From the NCBI RefSeq assembly GCF_027941775.1, contig NZ_CP115917.1:2727744-2791743 (forward strand): a DNA stretch of 64,000 nucleotides. The letters are read 5' to 3'. The position numbers were made by a program, and so were the translations under genes. Within the stretch, counting starts at the first letter, position 1. Each line of letters opens with the position of its first letter. Origin of the DNA: Tenacibaculum pacificus (GTDB lineage: Bacteria > Bacteroidota > Bacteroidia > Flavobacteriales > Flavobacteriaceae). The notes under the pieces were generated by a model. The model had not been told where the DNA came from and did not search any database. It saw only the letters and a list, made by a program, of their open reading frames with translations. Below are positions 56,777 to 64,000 of the stretch, one piece after another.

Positions 56777-57436
56777 TTAATTCAATTTTAAATCCATTAA
56801 AATTGAAAAAGTTTCATTCACATCTTCTTCTTTTACAACAATGGTCATTTCATTAGTTGTTGATATTATTTCTTGTACAGCTATATTTGCCCAAGCAAAT
56901 TGCTTTAAAATAAAATAATATATACCTGATTGTTCAAGGTTACCTTTAGGAAGTTTTATAGTTATTGAAGCTAAATCATTTACATTATGAATTAATGTTT
57001 CTTTCTTAAATATTTCTTCTACAAAAGGTTGTAAGTTTTTACTAGTTACAATATTTGTTTCAAAAATTCCTTGAGAAACCGTTAAAAAATAATCATTACT
57101 ATCCGCCGATTTACTTAATATCTTAGCAATTTCTCTTAGTAAAGAAGTTGTATTTTTAAAGGTAAAATCACACAAGTCTGAACGCACAATTACATCACCT
57201 AAATCAAGCGCTAGTTTTTTAATATTTTTACGAACTCTTAATTCATTCGCTGGCGATAACCTATTAATAGCCATCATAACTGCTCCTACCTTTATATCTT
57301 TTTTTAATAATTTAGATACTTCAGGTAATACGACTCTTGCTAAAGAAGATACATTTATTAATTTCTCATTTAAAGCCTCTTCAATAAAAGGTGTTTTTCT
57401 TATCGTTATTTCAACAGCTTCTTGAATTGTTTTCAT
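56777..57436 (-). CDS. Uncharacterised ACT-like regulatory protein
   Basis: The 219-residue protein is related to products often labelled aspartate kinase in flavobacteria, but it has no kinase domain. The N-terminal half is helical and the C-terminal half (about 130-218) has two beta-alpha-beta patterns that look like ACT domains (SITIKLPKGNLEQSGIYYF, INxNEMTIVVKEEDV). It probably binds an amino acid or other small ligand; the actual role is unknown. It is upstream of, and probably co-transcribed with, the MFS gene. Confidence 0.65.
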   Translation of the reverse strand: MKTIQEAVEITIRKTPFIEEALNEKLINVSSLARVVLPEVSKLLKKDIKVGAVMMAINRLSPANELRVRKNIKKLALDLGDVIVRSDLCDFTFKNTTSLLREIAKILSKSADSNDYFLTVSQGIFETNIVTSKNLQPFVEEIFKKETLIHNVNDLASITIKLPKGNLEQSGIYYFILKQFAWANIAVQEIISTTNEMTIVVKEEDVNETFSILMDLKLN

Positions 57437-57663
57437 GATTGTTTAATTTTAAACAAATATAATTAAAATACAACTAACAGTAGAATTTTTCTAAAACTTT
57501 TAAATTCTTTAGATTTAAGACAAAATAGTCATGACTCAAATTTTTGAATTATGTTTGTATTTGCAATTCTTGTTGCGAAAACAAAAACACAACTAAATTA
57601 CAGAAGCGACTGATGAATTTTCTTCTTTTTATTAAGAAGGATTATTTTATTAAATGCAAACAA

Positions 57664-58659
57664 CTAATCTAATCTATTTGTTAACTTCAAAAATTCATCC
57701 TTCGCTTCTTTTTTATCATATAAAATATTGTATACTGCTTCAATAATAGGAGTTTTAGCACCTATTTTTTGATTAATTTCATAAGCACTTTTAGTAGCAT
57801 AATATCCTTCGGCAACCATACTCATTTCCATTTGTGCCGATTTTACCGTGTACCCTTTACCAATCATGTTTCCAAACATTCTATTTCTACTAAAAACAGA
57901 ATATCCTGTAACTAATAAATCGCCTAAATAAGCCGAATCATTAATGTTACGTTTCATTTTATGTACTTTTTTAATAAAACGTTTCATTTCACGAATACCA
58001 TTACTCATTAATACTGCCTGAAAATTATCTCCGTATCCTAAACCATGTGCAATACCAGCTGCTATAGCATAAATATTTTTTAACATCGCAGCATATTCTG
58101 TACCAATAATATCATCTGATATTTTAGTTTTAATATAACGACCAGCAATAAATTGACTTAAATTTATGGCTTTTTCTTCATCTTGACAAGCTAATGTTAA
58201 GTAAGATAAACGCTCCATTGCTACTTCTTCGGTACGGCAAGGTCCTGTAATTACTCCTATATTTTGATAAGGAATATTAAATTTTTGATGAAAATGTTCA
58301 CCAACAATTAACCCTGTTTCGGGTACTATTCCTTTTATTGCAGAAAAAATAATTTTATCACTTAATGAAGCTGTTAATTTTTGAAGTTCTATATTTAAAA
58401 AAGCTGATGGAATGGCAAAAATTAATATATCATAATTTTGAATAATGTAATTAATATCATCAGACAAATCTAATTGTTCAGGATGTAATTCAGCTGAACT
58501 CAAATAATTAGGGTTATGTTTATTATGTTTTATATGTTCAATAGCATATATACTTCGCATATACCAACCAATAGTTTGAAGGTTTTCAGATAACATTTTT
58601 ACAATGGCAGTAGCCCAACTTCCTCCACCTAAAACTGCTATTTTACTTTGATTATTCAT
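57664..58659 (-). CDS. gpsA: NAD(P)+-dependent glycerol-3-phosphate dehydrogenase
   Basis: The 331-residue enzyme makes sn-glycerol 3-phosphate from dihydroxyacetone phosphate for phospholipid synthesis. It has the GGGSWATAI nucleotide motif, the SAIKGIVPE segment and the catalytic Lys/Asp region in MLKNIYAIAAGIAHGLGYGDN. I choose the ATG at 58657-58659 (MNNQSKIAVLGGG); the upstream ATG adds eight residues not usual in the family. Paired with glpD elsewhere, both directions of the reaction are covered. Confidence 0.93.
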   Translation of the reverse strand: MNNQSKIAVLGGGSWATAIVKMLSENLQTIGWYMRSIYAIEHIKHNKHNPNYLSSAELHPEQLDLSDDINYIIQNYDILIFAIPSAFLNIELQKLTASLSDKIIFSAIKGIVPETGLIVGEHFHQKFNIPYQNIGVITGPCRTEEVAMERLSYLTLACQDEEKAINLSQFIAGRYIKTKISDDIIGTEYAAMLKNIYAIAAGIAHGLGYGDNFQAVLMSNGIREMKRFIKKVHKMKRNINDSAYLGDLLVTGYSVFSRNRMFGNMIGKGYTVKSAQMEMSMVAEGYYATKSAYEINQKIGAKTPIIEAVYNILYDKKEAKDEFLKLTNRLD

Positions 58660-58725
58660 ATTCGTAGTTTGTTTGTTGTACAAAATTAATAAAACTATAT
58701 TCCACTATCTAAACCTTAAGGGTAT

Positions 58726-58733
58726 TATATTTG
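58726..58733 (+). promoter_or_regulatory. -7 box before dut
   Basis: TATATTTG (TAnnTTTG). The TTG at 58731-58733, an alternative start, falls inside this box, so the real start must be downstream. Confidence 0.6.
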
Positions 58734-58754
58734 AAAATTGAAAAAATGAATAGA

Positions 58755-59186
58755 ATGAACGTACAAATAATAAATAAATCGAAACATCAAACACCTGCAT
58801 ATGAAACTCAAGGTGCTGCAGGAATGGATTTAAGAGCTAATATTACAGAAGCTATTACCTTAAAACCTTTAGAAAGAGCTATTATAAAAACAGGGTTATT
58901 TATAGCATTACCTGTTGGTTTTGAAGCACAAGTACGCCCAAGAAGCGGATTAGCTGCTAAAAATGGAGTAACTGTGTTAAATGCTCCTGGAACTGTTGAT
59001 GCTGATTATCGTGGTGAAATTGGGGTAATTTTAGTTAACTTATCGAATGATAACTTTGTTATAAATGATGGTGAACGAATAGCTCAATTAGTAATAGCAA
59101 AACACGAACGTGTAAACTGGCAAGAAGTTACTGTTTTAAATGAAACTGAACGTGGTACTGGTGGTTTTGGTAGTACTGGTGTTTAA
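58755..59186 (+). CDS. dut: dUTP diphosphatase
   Basis: The 143-residue enzyme hydrolyses dUTP to dUMP. Family motifs are clear: [30 protein letters not shown], and the C-terminal [10 protein letters not shown]. The start ATG at 58755 ([10 protein letters not shown]) gives the usual length; ATG 58746 is also possible, while the TTG at 58731 lies within the promoter -7 box. Convergent with recA. Confidence 0.95.
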   Translation: MNVQIINKSKHQTPAYETQGAAGMDLRANITEAITLKPLERAIIKTGLFIALPVGFEAQVRPRSGLAAKNGVTVLNAPGTVDADYRGEIGVILVNLSNDNFVINDGERIAQLVIAKHERVNWQEVTVLNETERGTGGFGSTGV

Positions 59187-59204
59187 TTAGTGTTCAAATT
59201 TTTA

Positions 59205-59287
59205 GCCCCGATTGAAGCATTTGTTTGAGCTCTTTTTTGTTTTTTTCAAACAAAAAAAGCGAGTGCGGAAAGCGGGAAATTGCTTCT
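59205..59287. repeat. Dispersed intergenic palindromic element, copy C (inverted)
   Basis: Core at 59211-59274, inverted relative to copies A and B. Compared with them, the hairpin arm TTTATTT is TTTGTTT and the opposing AATAAA is AACAAA, a compensatory pair change. GAAGCAATT and AATGCTTC-type outer arms are kept. It lies between dut and recA with a terminator. Confidence 0.75.
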
Positions 59288-59289
59288 AA

Positions 59290-59335
59290 AAATAAAAACC
59301 TGTTGTAATATTTTACAACAGGTTTTTATTTTAAA
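59290..59335. terminator. Bidirectional terminator between dut and recA
   Basis: A long stem (AACCTGTTGTAA/TTACAACAGGTT extended by A/T runs) at the convergent boundary. Confidence 0.9.
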
Positions 59336-59347
59336 TATTAAAAAAAG

Positions 59348-60376
59348 TTATTCTTGATTTTCAATAGCCTCCTTTATTTTAGCTTCTAATTCTTCTGCTA
59401 ATTCAGGATTATCTTTAATTAAACCTTTTACAGCATCTCTACCTTGCCCTAATTTAGTTTCACCATAACTAAACCATGAACCACTTTTTTTGATAATTCC
59501 GTATTCAACACCAATATCTAAAATTTCACCAACTTTTGAAATTCCTTTACCATACATAATATCAAATTCTGCAATCTGAAATGGTGGAGCTACTTTATTT
59601 TTTACAATTTTAACTTTCGTACTGTTTCCGATAACTTTATCGCCATCTTTAATTTGTGTTCTACGACGAATATCTAAACGAACAGAAGCATAAAATTTTA
59701 ATGCATTACCACCTGTTGTTGTTTCAGGATTTCCGAACATTACACCAATTTTTTCACGTAATTGGTTAATAAAAATAACCGTACATTTTGTTTTACTAAT
59801 TGTACCTGTTAATTTACGTAATGCTTGAGACATTAAACGGGCGTGTAATCCCATTTTAGAATCTCCCATTTCACCTTCAATTTCCGATTTTGGAGTTAAT
59901 GCAGCAACAGAATCTACTACTACAATATCTACCGCACCAGAACGAATTAAATTATCAGCAATTTCTAATGCTTGCTCACCGTGGTCTGGCTGAGAAATAA
60001 TTAAATTATCAGTATCAATACCTAAACTTTCAGCATAAAAACGATCAAAAGCGTGTTCTGCATCAATAAAAGCTGCAATACCTCCAGCTTTTTGAGCTTC
60101 AGCAATTGCATGTAATGTTAAGGTCGTTTTACCTGATGATTCTGGTCCATAAATTTCAATAACTCTTCCACGAGGATATCCACCAACGCCTAAAGCTAAA
60201 TCTAAACCTAAAGAACCTGATGAAATTACTTCCATTTCCTCTACCTTAGTATCACCTAATTTCATTACCGATCCTTTTCCATAAGTTTTATCTAACTTAT
60301 CTAAGGTCAATTGAAGTGCTTTTAATTTTGCTTCTTTTTCTTTATCTTTATTTTTATTTTCTTTATCTGCTGCCAT
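59348..60376 (-). CDS. recA: RecA recombinase
   Basis: The 342-residue ATPase forms filaments on single-stranded DNA, carries out strand exchange and triggers SOS cleavage. Walker A reads GPESSGKTT (about 75-83), followed by the usual [17 protein letters not shown], the DNA-binding loops ([31 protein letters not shown]) and [20 protein letters not shown]. The N-terminal extension is Lys/Glu-rich ([13 protein letters not shown]), common in Bacteroidota. Single gene. Confidence 0.97.
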   Translation of the reverse strand: MAADKENKNKDKEKEAKLKALQLTLDKLDKTYGKGSVMKLGDTKVEEMEVISSGSLGLDLALGVGGYPRGRVIEIYGPESSGKTTLTLHAIAEAQKAGGIAAFIDAEHAFDRFYAESLGIDTDNLIISQPDHGEQALEIADNLIRSGAVDIVVVDSVAALTPKSEIEGEMGDSKMGLHARLMSQALRKLTGTISKTKCTVIFINQLREKIGVMFGNPETTTGGNALKFYASVRLDIRRRTQIKDGDKVIGNSTKVKIVKNKVAPPFQIAEFDIMYGKGISKVGEILDIGVEYGIIKKSGSWFSYGETKLGQGRDAVKGLIKDNPELAEELEAKIKEAIENQE

Positions 60377-60490
60377 AAATCTTGCTATTTTTATTATAAA
60401 AAGAGTTGCTAAGTTATGAAAAACTACTTTTAATTTACCATCTTTTTTATGCTACATTTTGTAATATTGTTTTTCTTAATTTCAATAAAA

Positions 60491-61282
60491 ATGAGTGCTA
60501 CTATTCTTTTAAAAAACTGCTATAGTTCGGCAACTATATGTAAAGGTGAGTTAATTAGTTTTATCGTTAATAATGAAGAACTAATGCATTCGAAAGAAGC
60601 AGATGGCTGGAATGCTTCGGATATAGAAATGTTTCCGATTATTGGACCTACAAAATTAAATGATTTTTCTGTTGATACACCTAACGGAGTTGCTAAACAA
60701 GACCAACATGGTTTATTAAGAGAGCTTAATTATCAACTTATTTCTAGTTATAAAACTTTTGCCGTTTTTGAAAAAAAATACAAGAAAAATACGCTTATAA
60801 AAAATAGTAAATTTCCTAAAAAATCAACACAAGAAAATTTATTTTGGACATATGATTTTATTTTCAGAAAAATTATTTCGCTTGAAAAATCAGCTATAAA
60901 AATAGATTTTGAAATTATTAGTGATAAAAAAATGCCTTATATGTTAGGCTATCATCCGAGTTTTAAACTTGCTGGTTTTGGTACTGAAATTATAAAAACA
61001 AAAGATAAAGAAATTAGCTTATCGGAAATTTTAAATGTAGGTTCGGCAGCTTATAAAGTTTTAAATACAAATGAAATTAATTTGATAAAAAAAGAGGGGA
61101 GTAGTATAAAAATCATCACCAAAAATTTTGATAATTTTATGTTGTGGACTCCCGTTAAAAATATGGTTTGTATTGAACCAATTACCCAATATCCTTTAGA
61201 AAAAGATTCTGAAAACTCAATAAAAAATAGCAGAATAAGTACAGGTAAAGACTTGTTTTCTGTAATAATAAGTGCCTTATAA
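60491..61282 (+). CDS. Aldose 1-epimerase family protein (LacX-like)
   Basis: This mutarotase-fold protein converts anomers of a sugar. Key residues include His in KQDQHGLLRELN (about 71-82 of the ATG 60491 form), GYHPSFK (about 158-164) and IEPITQYP, where the Glu would be the catalytic base. I choose the ATG at 60491 (MSATILLKN), since the first 14 residues of the longer form are hydrophobic and not family-like. It precedes rluE by 7 bp, so an operon is likely. Confidence 0.8.
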   Translation: MSATILLKNCYSSATICKGELISFIVNNEELMHSKEADGWNASDIEMFPIIGPTKLNDFSVDTPNGVAKQDQHGLLRELNYQLISSYKTFAVFEKKYKKNTLIKNSKFPKKSTQENLFWTYDFIFRKIISLEKSAIKIDFEIISDKKMPYMLGYHPSFKLAGFGTEIIKTKDKEISLSEILNVGSAAYKVLNTNEINLIKKEGSSIKIITKNFDNFMLWTPVKNMVCIEPITQYPLEKDSENSIKNSRISTGKDLFSVIISAL

Positions 61283-61289
61283 ATTAGTT

Positions 61290-61854
61290 ATGGAACATCG
61301 TCATTTTATTATTCATAAACCTTATGGATTTCTTTCTCAATTTATTACTAACGAGACTAAAAGAAAAAAAAATGCTAGGAGAATTATTTGATTTTCCTGA
61401 AAAAACAATGGCAATCGGACGTTTAGATTTTGCATCCGAAGGACTTTTATTTTTAACTACGGATGGAAAAGTAAGCGCAGAAGTTCGCAGTAAAAAAGTA
61501 GAAAAAGAATATCATGTTCAAGTTGATGGACTTATAACTAATGATGCTATTGAAAATTTAAAAAAAGGTGTTGAAATTGGTTTCGATGGTAAAAAATACA
61601 TCACACTACCTGGAAAAGCTAACATAATAAATACTCCAAATTTTCCTAATAGGTCTCAAAAAATTAGAGACGAACGTCATGGTCCTACAAGCTGGGTTAG
61701 TATTGTTATTTCAGAAGGAAAATTTAGACAAGTTCGTAAAATGACAGCCGCTGTCGGTTTTCCTACATTACGTTTAATTAGAGTTCGTATTGGTAATATT
61801 CATTTAAATGATATGAAATCTGGCGAGGTAATAGAAACCGATGCTTTACTGTAA
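61290..61854 (+). pseudogene. rluE: 23S rRNA pseudouridine synthase RluE-like, frameshifted
   Basis: RluE-type enzymes convert a uridine in 23S rRNA to pseudouridine. A frame from ATG 61290 (MEHRHFIIHKPYGFLSQFITNETKRKK) stops soon after; dropping one A from the A9 run at 61364-61372 joins it to the frame with the catalytic Asp motif GRLDFASEGLLFLTTDGK, then VEKEYHVQVDG and EGKFRQVRKMTAAVGFPTLRLIRVRIG. The joined protein has 187 residues, as in relatives. The main frame alone (from 61324) lacks the HKPYGFLSQF substrate-side segment. Confidence 0.8.
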
Positions 61855-61898
61855 CATAAGTTACTTTATGTGCTATTTATTTTAGGTACTTTTACATT

Positions 61899-62036
61899 AT
61901 GAGAGACAATTCAAATACTTTTATTTACATAATAGCTACCATTATCATGCTTCATTTTGTTGTTGGTTTTGGCTATTTACTATATAAAATGACTAAAAAA
62001 AGGATTAACAAACCAAAAAAATCTGTAAATCAATAA
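61899..62036 (+). CDS. 45-residue single-pass membrane peptide
   Basis: A short frame gives MRDNSNTFIYIIATIIMLHFVVGFGYLLYKMTKKR... with one hydrophobic helix (about 7-30) and a basic tail. Small membrane proteins of this type are common in flavobacteria near housekeeping genes. Coding status is likely but not certain. Confidence 0.5.
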   Translation: MRDNSNTFIYIIATIIMLHFVVGFGYLLYKMTKKRINKPKKSVNQ

Positions 62037-62176
62037 ATTACCACATCTAATAATAAAACTATTAGGCTACCTGTACAATACTAATTTTTTATATTTTACT
62101 TTTGATTTCTTATCTTATTTATTTCAATAAAGTTAAATTGTTATAAATATATATTTATATTAAAAAAAATTACAGA

Positions 62177-63025
62177 ATGATATTGATTGCTGATGGTGGA
62201 TCTACAAAGGTAGATTGGGTTGCTTTAGATAGTAATAAAAATGAAGTTTTTAGAACACAAACATTAGGTTTAAATCCAAATGTTGTTAGTAGTGAAGAAT
62301 TATTTGCTCGAATTAAAAACTGTGATGCTTTAAAAAAACATCAAAACGAAATAAAAAACATTTATTTTTATGGTGCGGGTTGTGGTACTGAAACACCTAA
62401 AATAATTTTAAAAAATATTTTAGTCGATTTTTTTTCAGCAACAATTAATGTTCATGTAGAAGAAGATATTTTAGGGGCAGTTTATGCATCAGCAAAGAAT
62501 AAAAAATCGATTGTTTGTATATTAGGTACGGGCTCTAATAGTTGTTATTTCAATGGAAATACAATTGAATATATTTCACCTGCTCTTGGATATTCATTGA
62601 TGGATGAAGCTAGTGGTAATTATTTTGGTAAAAAATTATTAAGAGATTTTTTTACAAAAAAATGCCTGATAAAATGGCCGTGGTTTTTAAAGAAAATTTT
62701 GATTTAAACCCTGATTTTATAAAACAACAACTTTATAAGAATGATAACCCAAATAGATATTTAGCTTCTTTTGCTAAATTTATGTTTGATTATAAAGATA
62801 CTCTTTATGTTAAAAAATTAGTAAAAAAAGGATTTAAAAAGTTTTTTAAATTTCATTGTATTAGCCTATGATAAAAGTAAAAAAACACCGCTTTATTTTG
62901 TAGGTTCTATTGCTTTTTATTTTAAAGATATTTTAGAAGAAGTTGCTAGTCAAAACGATATTAAAATTACAAATATTATAGAAAAACCTATTAATAATTT
63001 AATAGAGTATCATCAAGAATTTTAA
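62177..63025 (+). pseudogene. BadF/BadG-type N-acetylglucosamine kinase-like protein, two frameshifts
   Basis: ASKHA-fold enzymes of this type phosphorylate N-acetylglucosamine or activate similar substrates. The first part (ILIADGGSTKVDWVAL, GAGCGTETP, ILGTGSNSCYFNG) is intact. At the A7 run 62656-62662 one A seems missing, and at the A5 run 62836-62840 one A seems extra; correcting both gives MPDKMAVVFKENFDLNPDFI, then FIVLAYDKSKKTPLYFVGSIAFYFKDIL and about 282 residues. The C-terminal VGSIA motif is the second phosphate-binding segment. Without correction it is three overlapping fragments. Confidence 0.7.
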
Positions 63026-63039
63026 ATAAAATTCCCTGC

Positions 63040-63084
63040 TATTTTTTAATAATTTCTTATCTAAAGTAGCAGGAAATAAATATT
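63040..63084. terminator. Long-loop inverted repeat between convergent genes
   Basis: TTCCCTGCTA and TAGCAGGAAA arms between the kinase-like gene and the acetyltransferase gene; weak U tract. Confidence 0.5.
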
Positions 63085-63086
63085 TT

Positions 63087-63527
63087 TTAATGCTTTTTCA
63101 TTTTAACATGTGGAATTCCGTCTTCTAAATAACCTTCTCCAACTTTAAAAAACCCGTGAGATTCATAAAATTTCATCAAATATTTTTGAGCAGAAATAGT
63201 AATATTATTTTCATTATAATAATCAAAAATAGCTTGTATAGAAGCTTTTATTAAATGATGTCCGTAACCATATGTACGTTCATTATTTTTTACAACAACT
63301 CTACCAATACTTGGAGTTTCAAAATAATCGCCACTATTAAATAAACGAGTATAAGCTACAATAGAACCTTCTTTTATTCCTAAAACATGTAATGCTTTTT
63401 GGTCTTTCCCATCAATATCTTGATAAACACAATCTTGTTCTACAACAAAAACTTCAGAACGTAATTGAAGTATTTCATATAGTTCTGAAGTAGTTAATTC
63501 TGTAAATTTTTTTATTAAAAAAATCAT
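63087..63527 (-). CDS. GNAT acetyltransferase, ElaA type
   Basis: The 146-residue enzyme should transfer an acetyl group from acetyl-CoA. It has the ElaA opening (FTELTTSELYEILQLRSEVFVVEQ), the acetyl-CoA loop with R-x-x-G-Y-G (NERTYGYGHHLI) and AQKYLMKFYESHGF near the end. Acceptor unknown. It lies 38 bp downstream of rpiB on the same strand. Confidence 0.9.
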   Translation of the reverse strand: MIFLIKKFTELTTSELYEILQLRSEVFVVEQDCVYQDIDGKDQKALHVLGIKEGSIVAYTRLFNSGDYFETPSIGRVVVKNNERTYGYGHHLIKASIQAIFDYYNENNITISAQKYLMKFYESHGFFKVGEGYLEDGIPHVKMKKH

Positions 63528-63565
63528 TTAAAAATAATTCAATTTATAAGGATTGTAAATTATTA

Positions 63566-64000
63566 TTAACAACCACAAGCAATTTTATTAACTCTATCGG
63601 CATGTCTTCCGCCTTCAAATTCTGTATTTAAAAATATAGTTACAAAACCTAAAGCTTGTTGTAATGATACAAAACGAGCAGGAATAGTTAAAATATTTGC
63701 ATTATTATGCTGACGAGTTAATGCTACTAATTCATTATTCCAACATAAAGCAGCACGTACACCTTGATGTTTATTAGCTGTCATTTGCGCACCATTACCG
63801 CTTCCACATAAAATAATTCCCATTTCAGCTTGTTCAGTTTCTACTGCTTCTGCTGTTGGATGTATAGCATCTGGATAATCCATACTACTATTATCATTTG
63901 TTCCAAAATTAATTACTTTATGTCCTAATTCTTCTAAAAGTTTTATAATTTCAAATTTATACTCGGTACCTGCATGGTCGTTTCCGATGGCAATTGTCAT
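63566..64000 (-). CDS. rpiB: Ribose-5-phosphate isomerase B
   Basis: The 144-residue enzyme interconverts ribose 5-phosphate and ribulose 5-phosphate. Motifs: MTIAIGNDHAGTEYK at the start, DYPDAIHP, and the LCGSGNGAQMTANKHQGVRAALC active-site segment with the catalytic Cys. The ATG occupies the last three bases of the window and fits the family N terminus, so the gene is probably complete. Confidence 0.93.
   Translation of the reverse strand: MTIAIGNDHAGTEYKFEIIKLLEELGHKVINFGTNDNSSMDYPDAIHPTAEAVETEQAEMGIILCGSGNGAQMTANKHQGVRAALCWNNELVALTRQHNNANILTIPARFVSLQQALGFVTIFLNTEFEGGRHADRVNKIACGC

Noticed and set aside
58731..58754. TTG start of dut at 58731
   Set aside because: The TTG is part of the -7 promoter box TATATTTG, so it cannot be in the transcript; later ATG codons fit the family.

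Overview
The window looks like a chromosomal segment of an AT-rich member of the Flavobacteriaceae (Bacteroidota), perhaps near Tenacibaculum or Polaribacter; the genus cannot be fixed from the sequence alone. Four observations support this. A large secreted protein ends in a type 9 secretion (Por) sorting domain. Many proteins carry Bacteroidota-style lipoprotein signals. Many genes are preceded by the Bacteroidota -7 promoter box TAnnTTTG and lack Shine-Dalgarno sequences. The housekeeping genes (glnS, rhlE, sdhCAB, nrdAB, recA, dut, gpsA, folB, rpiB) look flavobacterial. There is no rRNA, phage, transposase or CRISPR array, and one tRNA gene (Cys).

Layout. 0-4.2 kb: 5' part of glnS, then three secreted lipoproteins (an intradiol-dioxygenase-like protein, a ClpP-fold-like protein and an HxxxH protein) behind a membrane-embedded AraC regulator. 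4.3-10.3 kb: M1 and S8 peptidases, a metallo-beta-lactamase-fold hydrolase and a lipoprotein with a Ppx/GppA-like fold. 10.4-17.5 kb: tRNA-Cys, folB, an overlapping rimK-like/M14 pair, rhlE, pepP, an alpha/beta hydrolase and a cupredoxin-like protein. 17.8-18.75 kb: a cluster of four related, apparently untranslated transcription units. 18.75-30.6 kb: AraC, corA, mscS, sdhCAB, M28 peptidase, a LytS/LytTR pair, marC and a DUF3109 protein. 30.7-38.4 kb: nrdA, nrdB, thioredoxin, S9A peptidase and an orphan ABC ATPase. 38.4-51.1 kb: mixed metabolism and envelope genes, including a LuxE-like protein, glpD, an ALDH7 dehydrogenase and an OmpA-like/HhH pair. 51.3-64 kb: a 1259-residue leucine-rich-repeat secreted protein, MFS transporter, gpsA, dut, recA, aldose epimerase, rluE, an acetylglucosamine-kinase-like gene, an ElaA-type acetyltransferase and rpiB.

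The strongest candidate for an undescribed system is the small-RNA cluster. Four units each have a conserved upstream block, a TATATTTG-like -7 box, a variable body of about 73 or 86 nt and the same terminator stem (AACTCGTA/TACGAGTT). The first and fourth carry two unpaired CCCCC tracts.

A second striking property is that seven genes (corA, a FAD oxidoreductase, a greA-like factor, an AlbA_2 protein, glpD, rluE and a BadF-type kinase) are broken by eight single-base length changes. All eight lie in A or T runs, and correcting each restores a family-like full-length protein. This may reflect uncorrected homopolymer sequencing errors, real gene decay or slippage-based recoding; the sequence alone cannot decide. 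A third is a dispersed intergenic palindromic element present three times (14.5, 37.3 and 59.2 kb), with a compensatory change in its stem and exchangeable outer arms.
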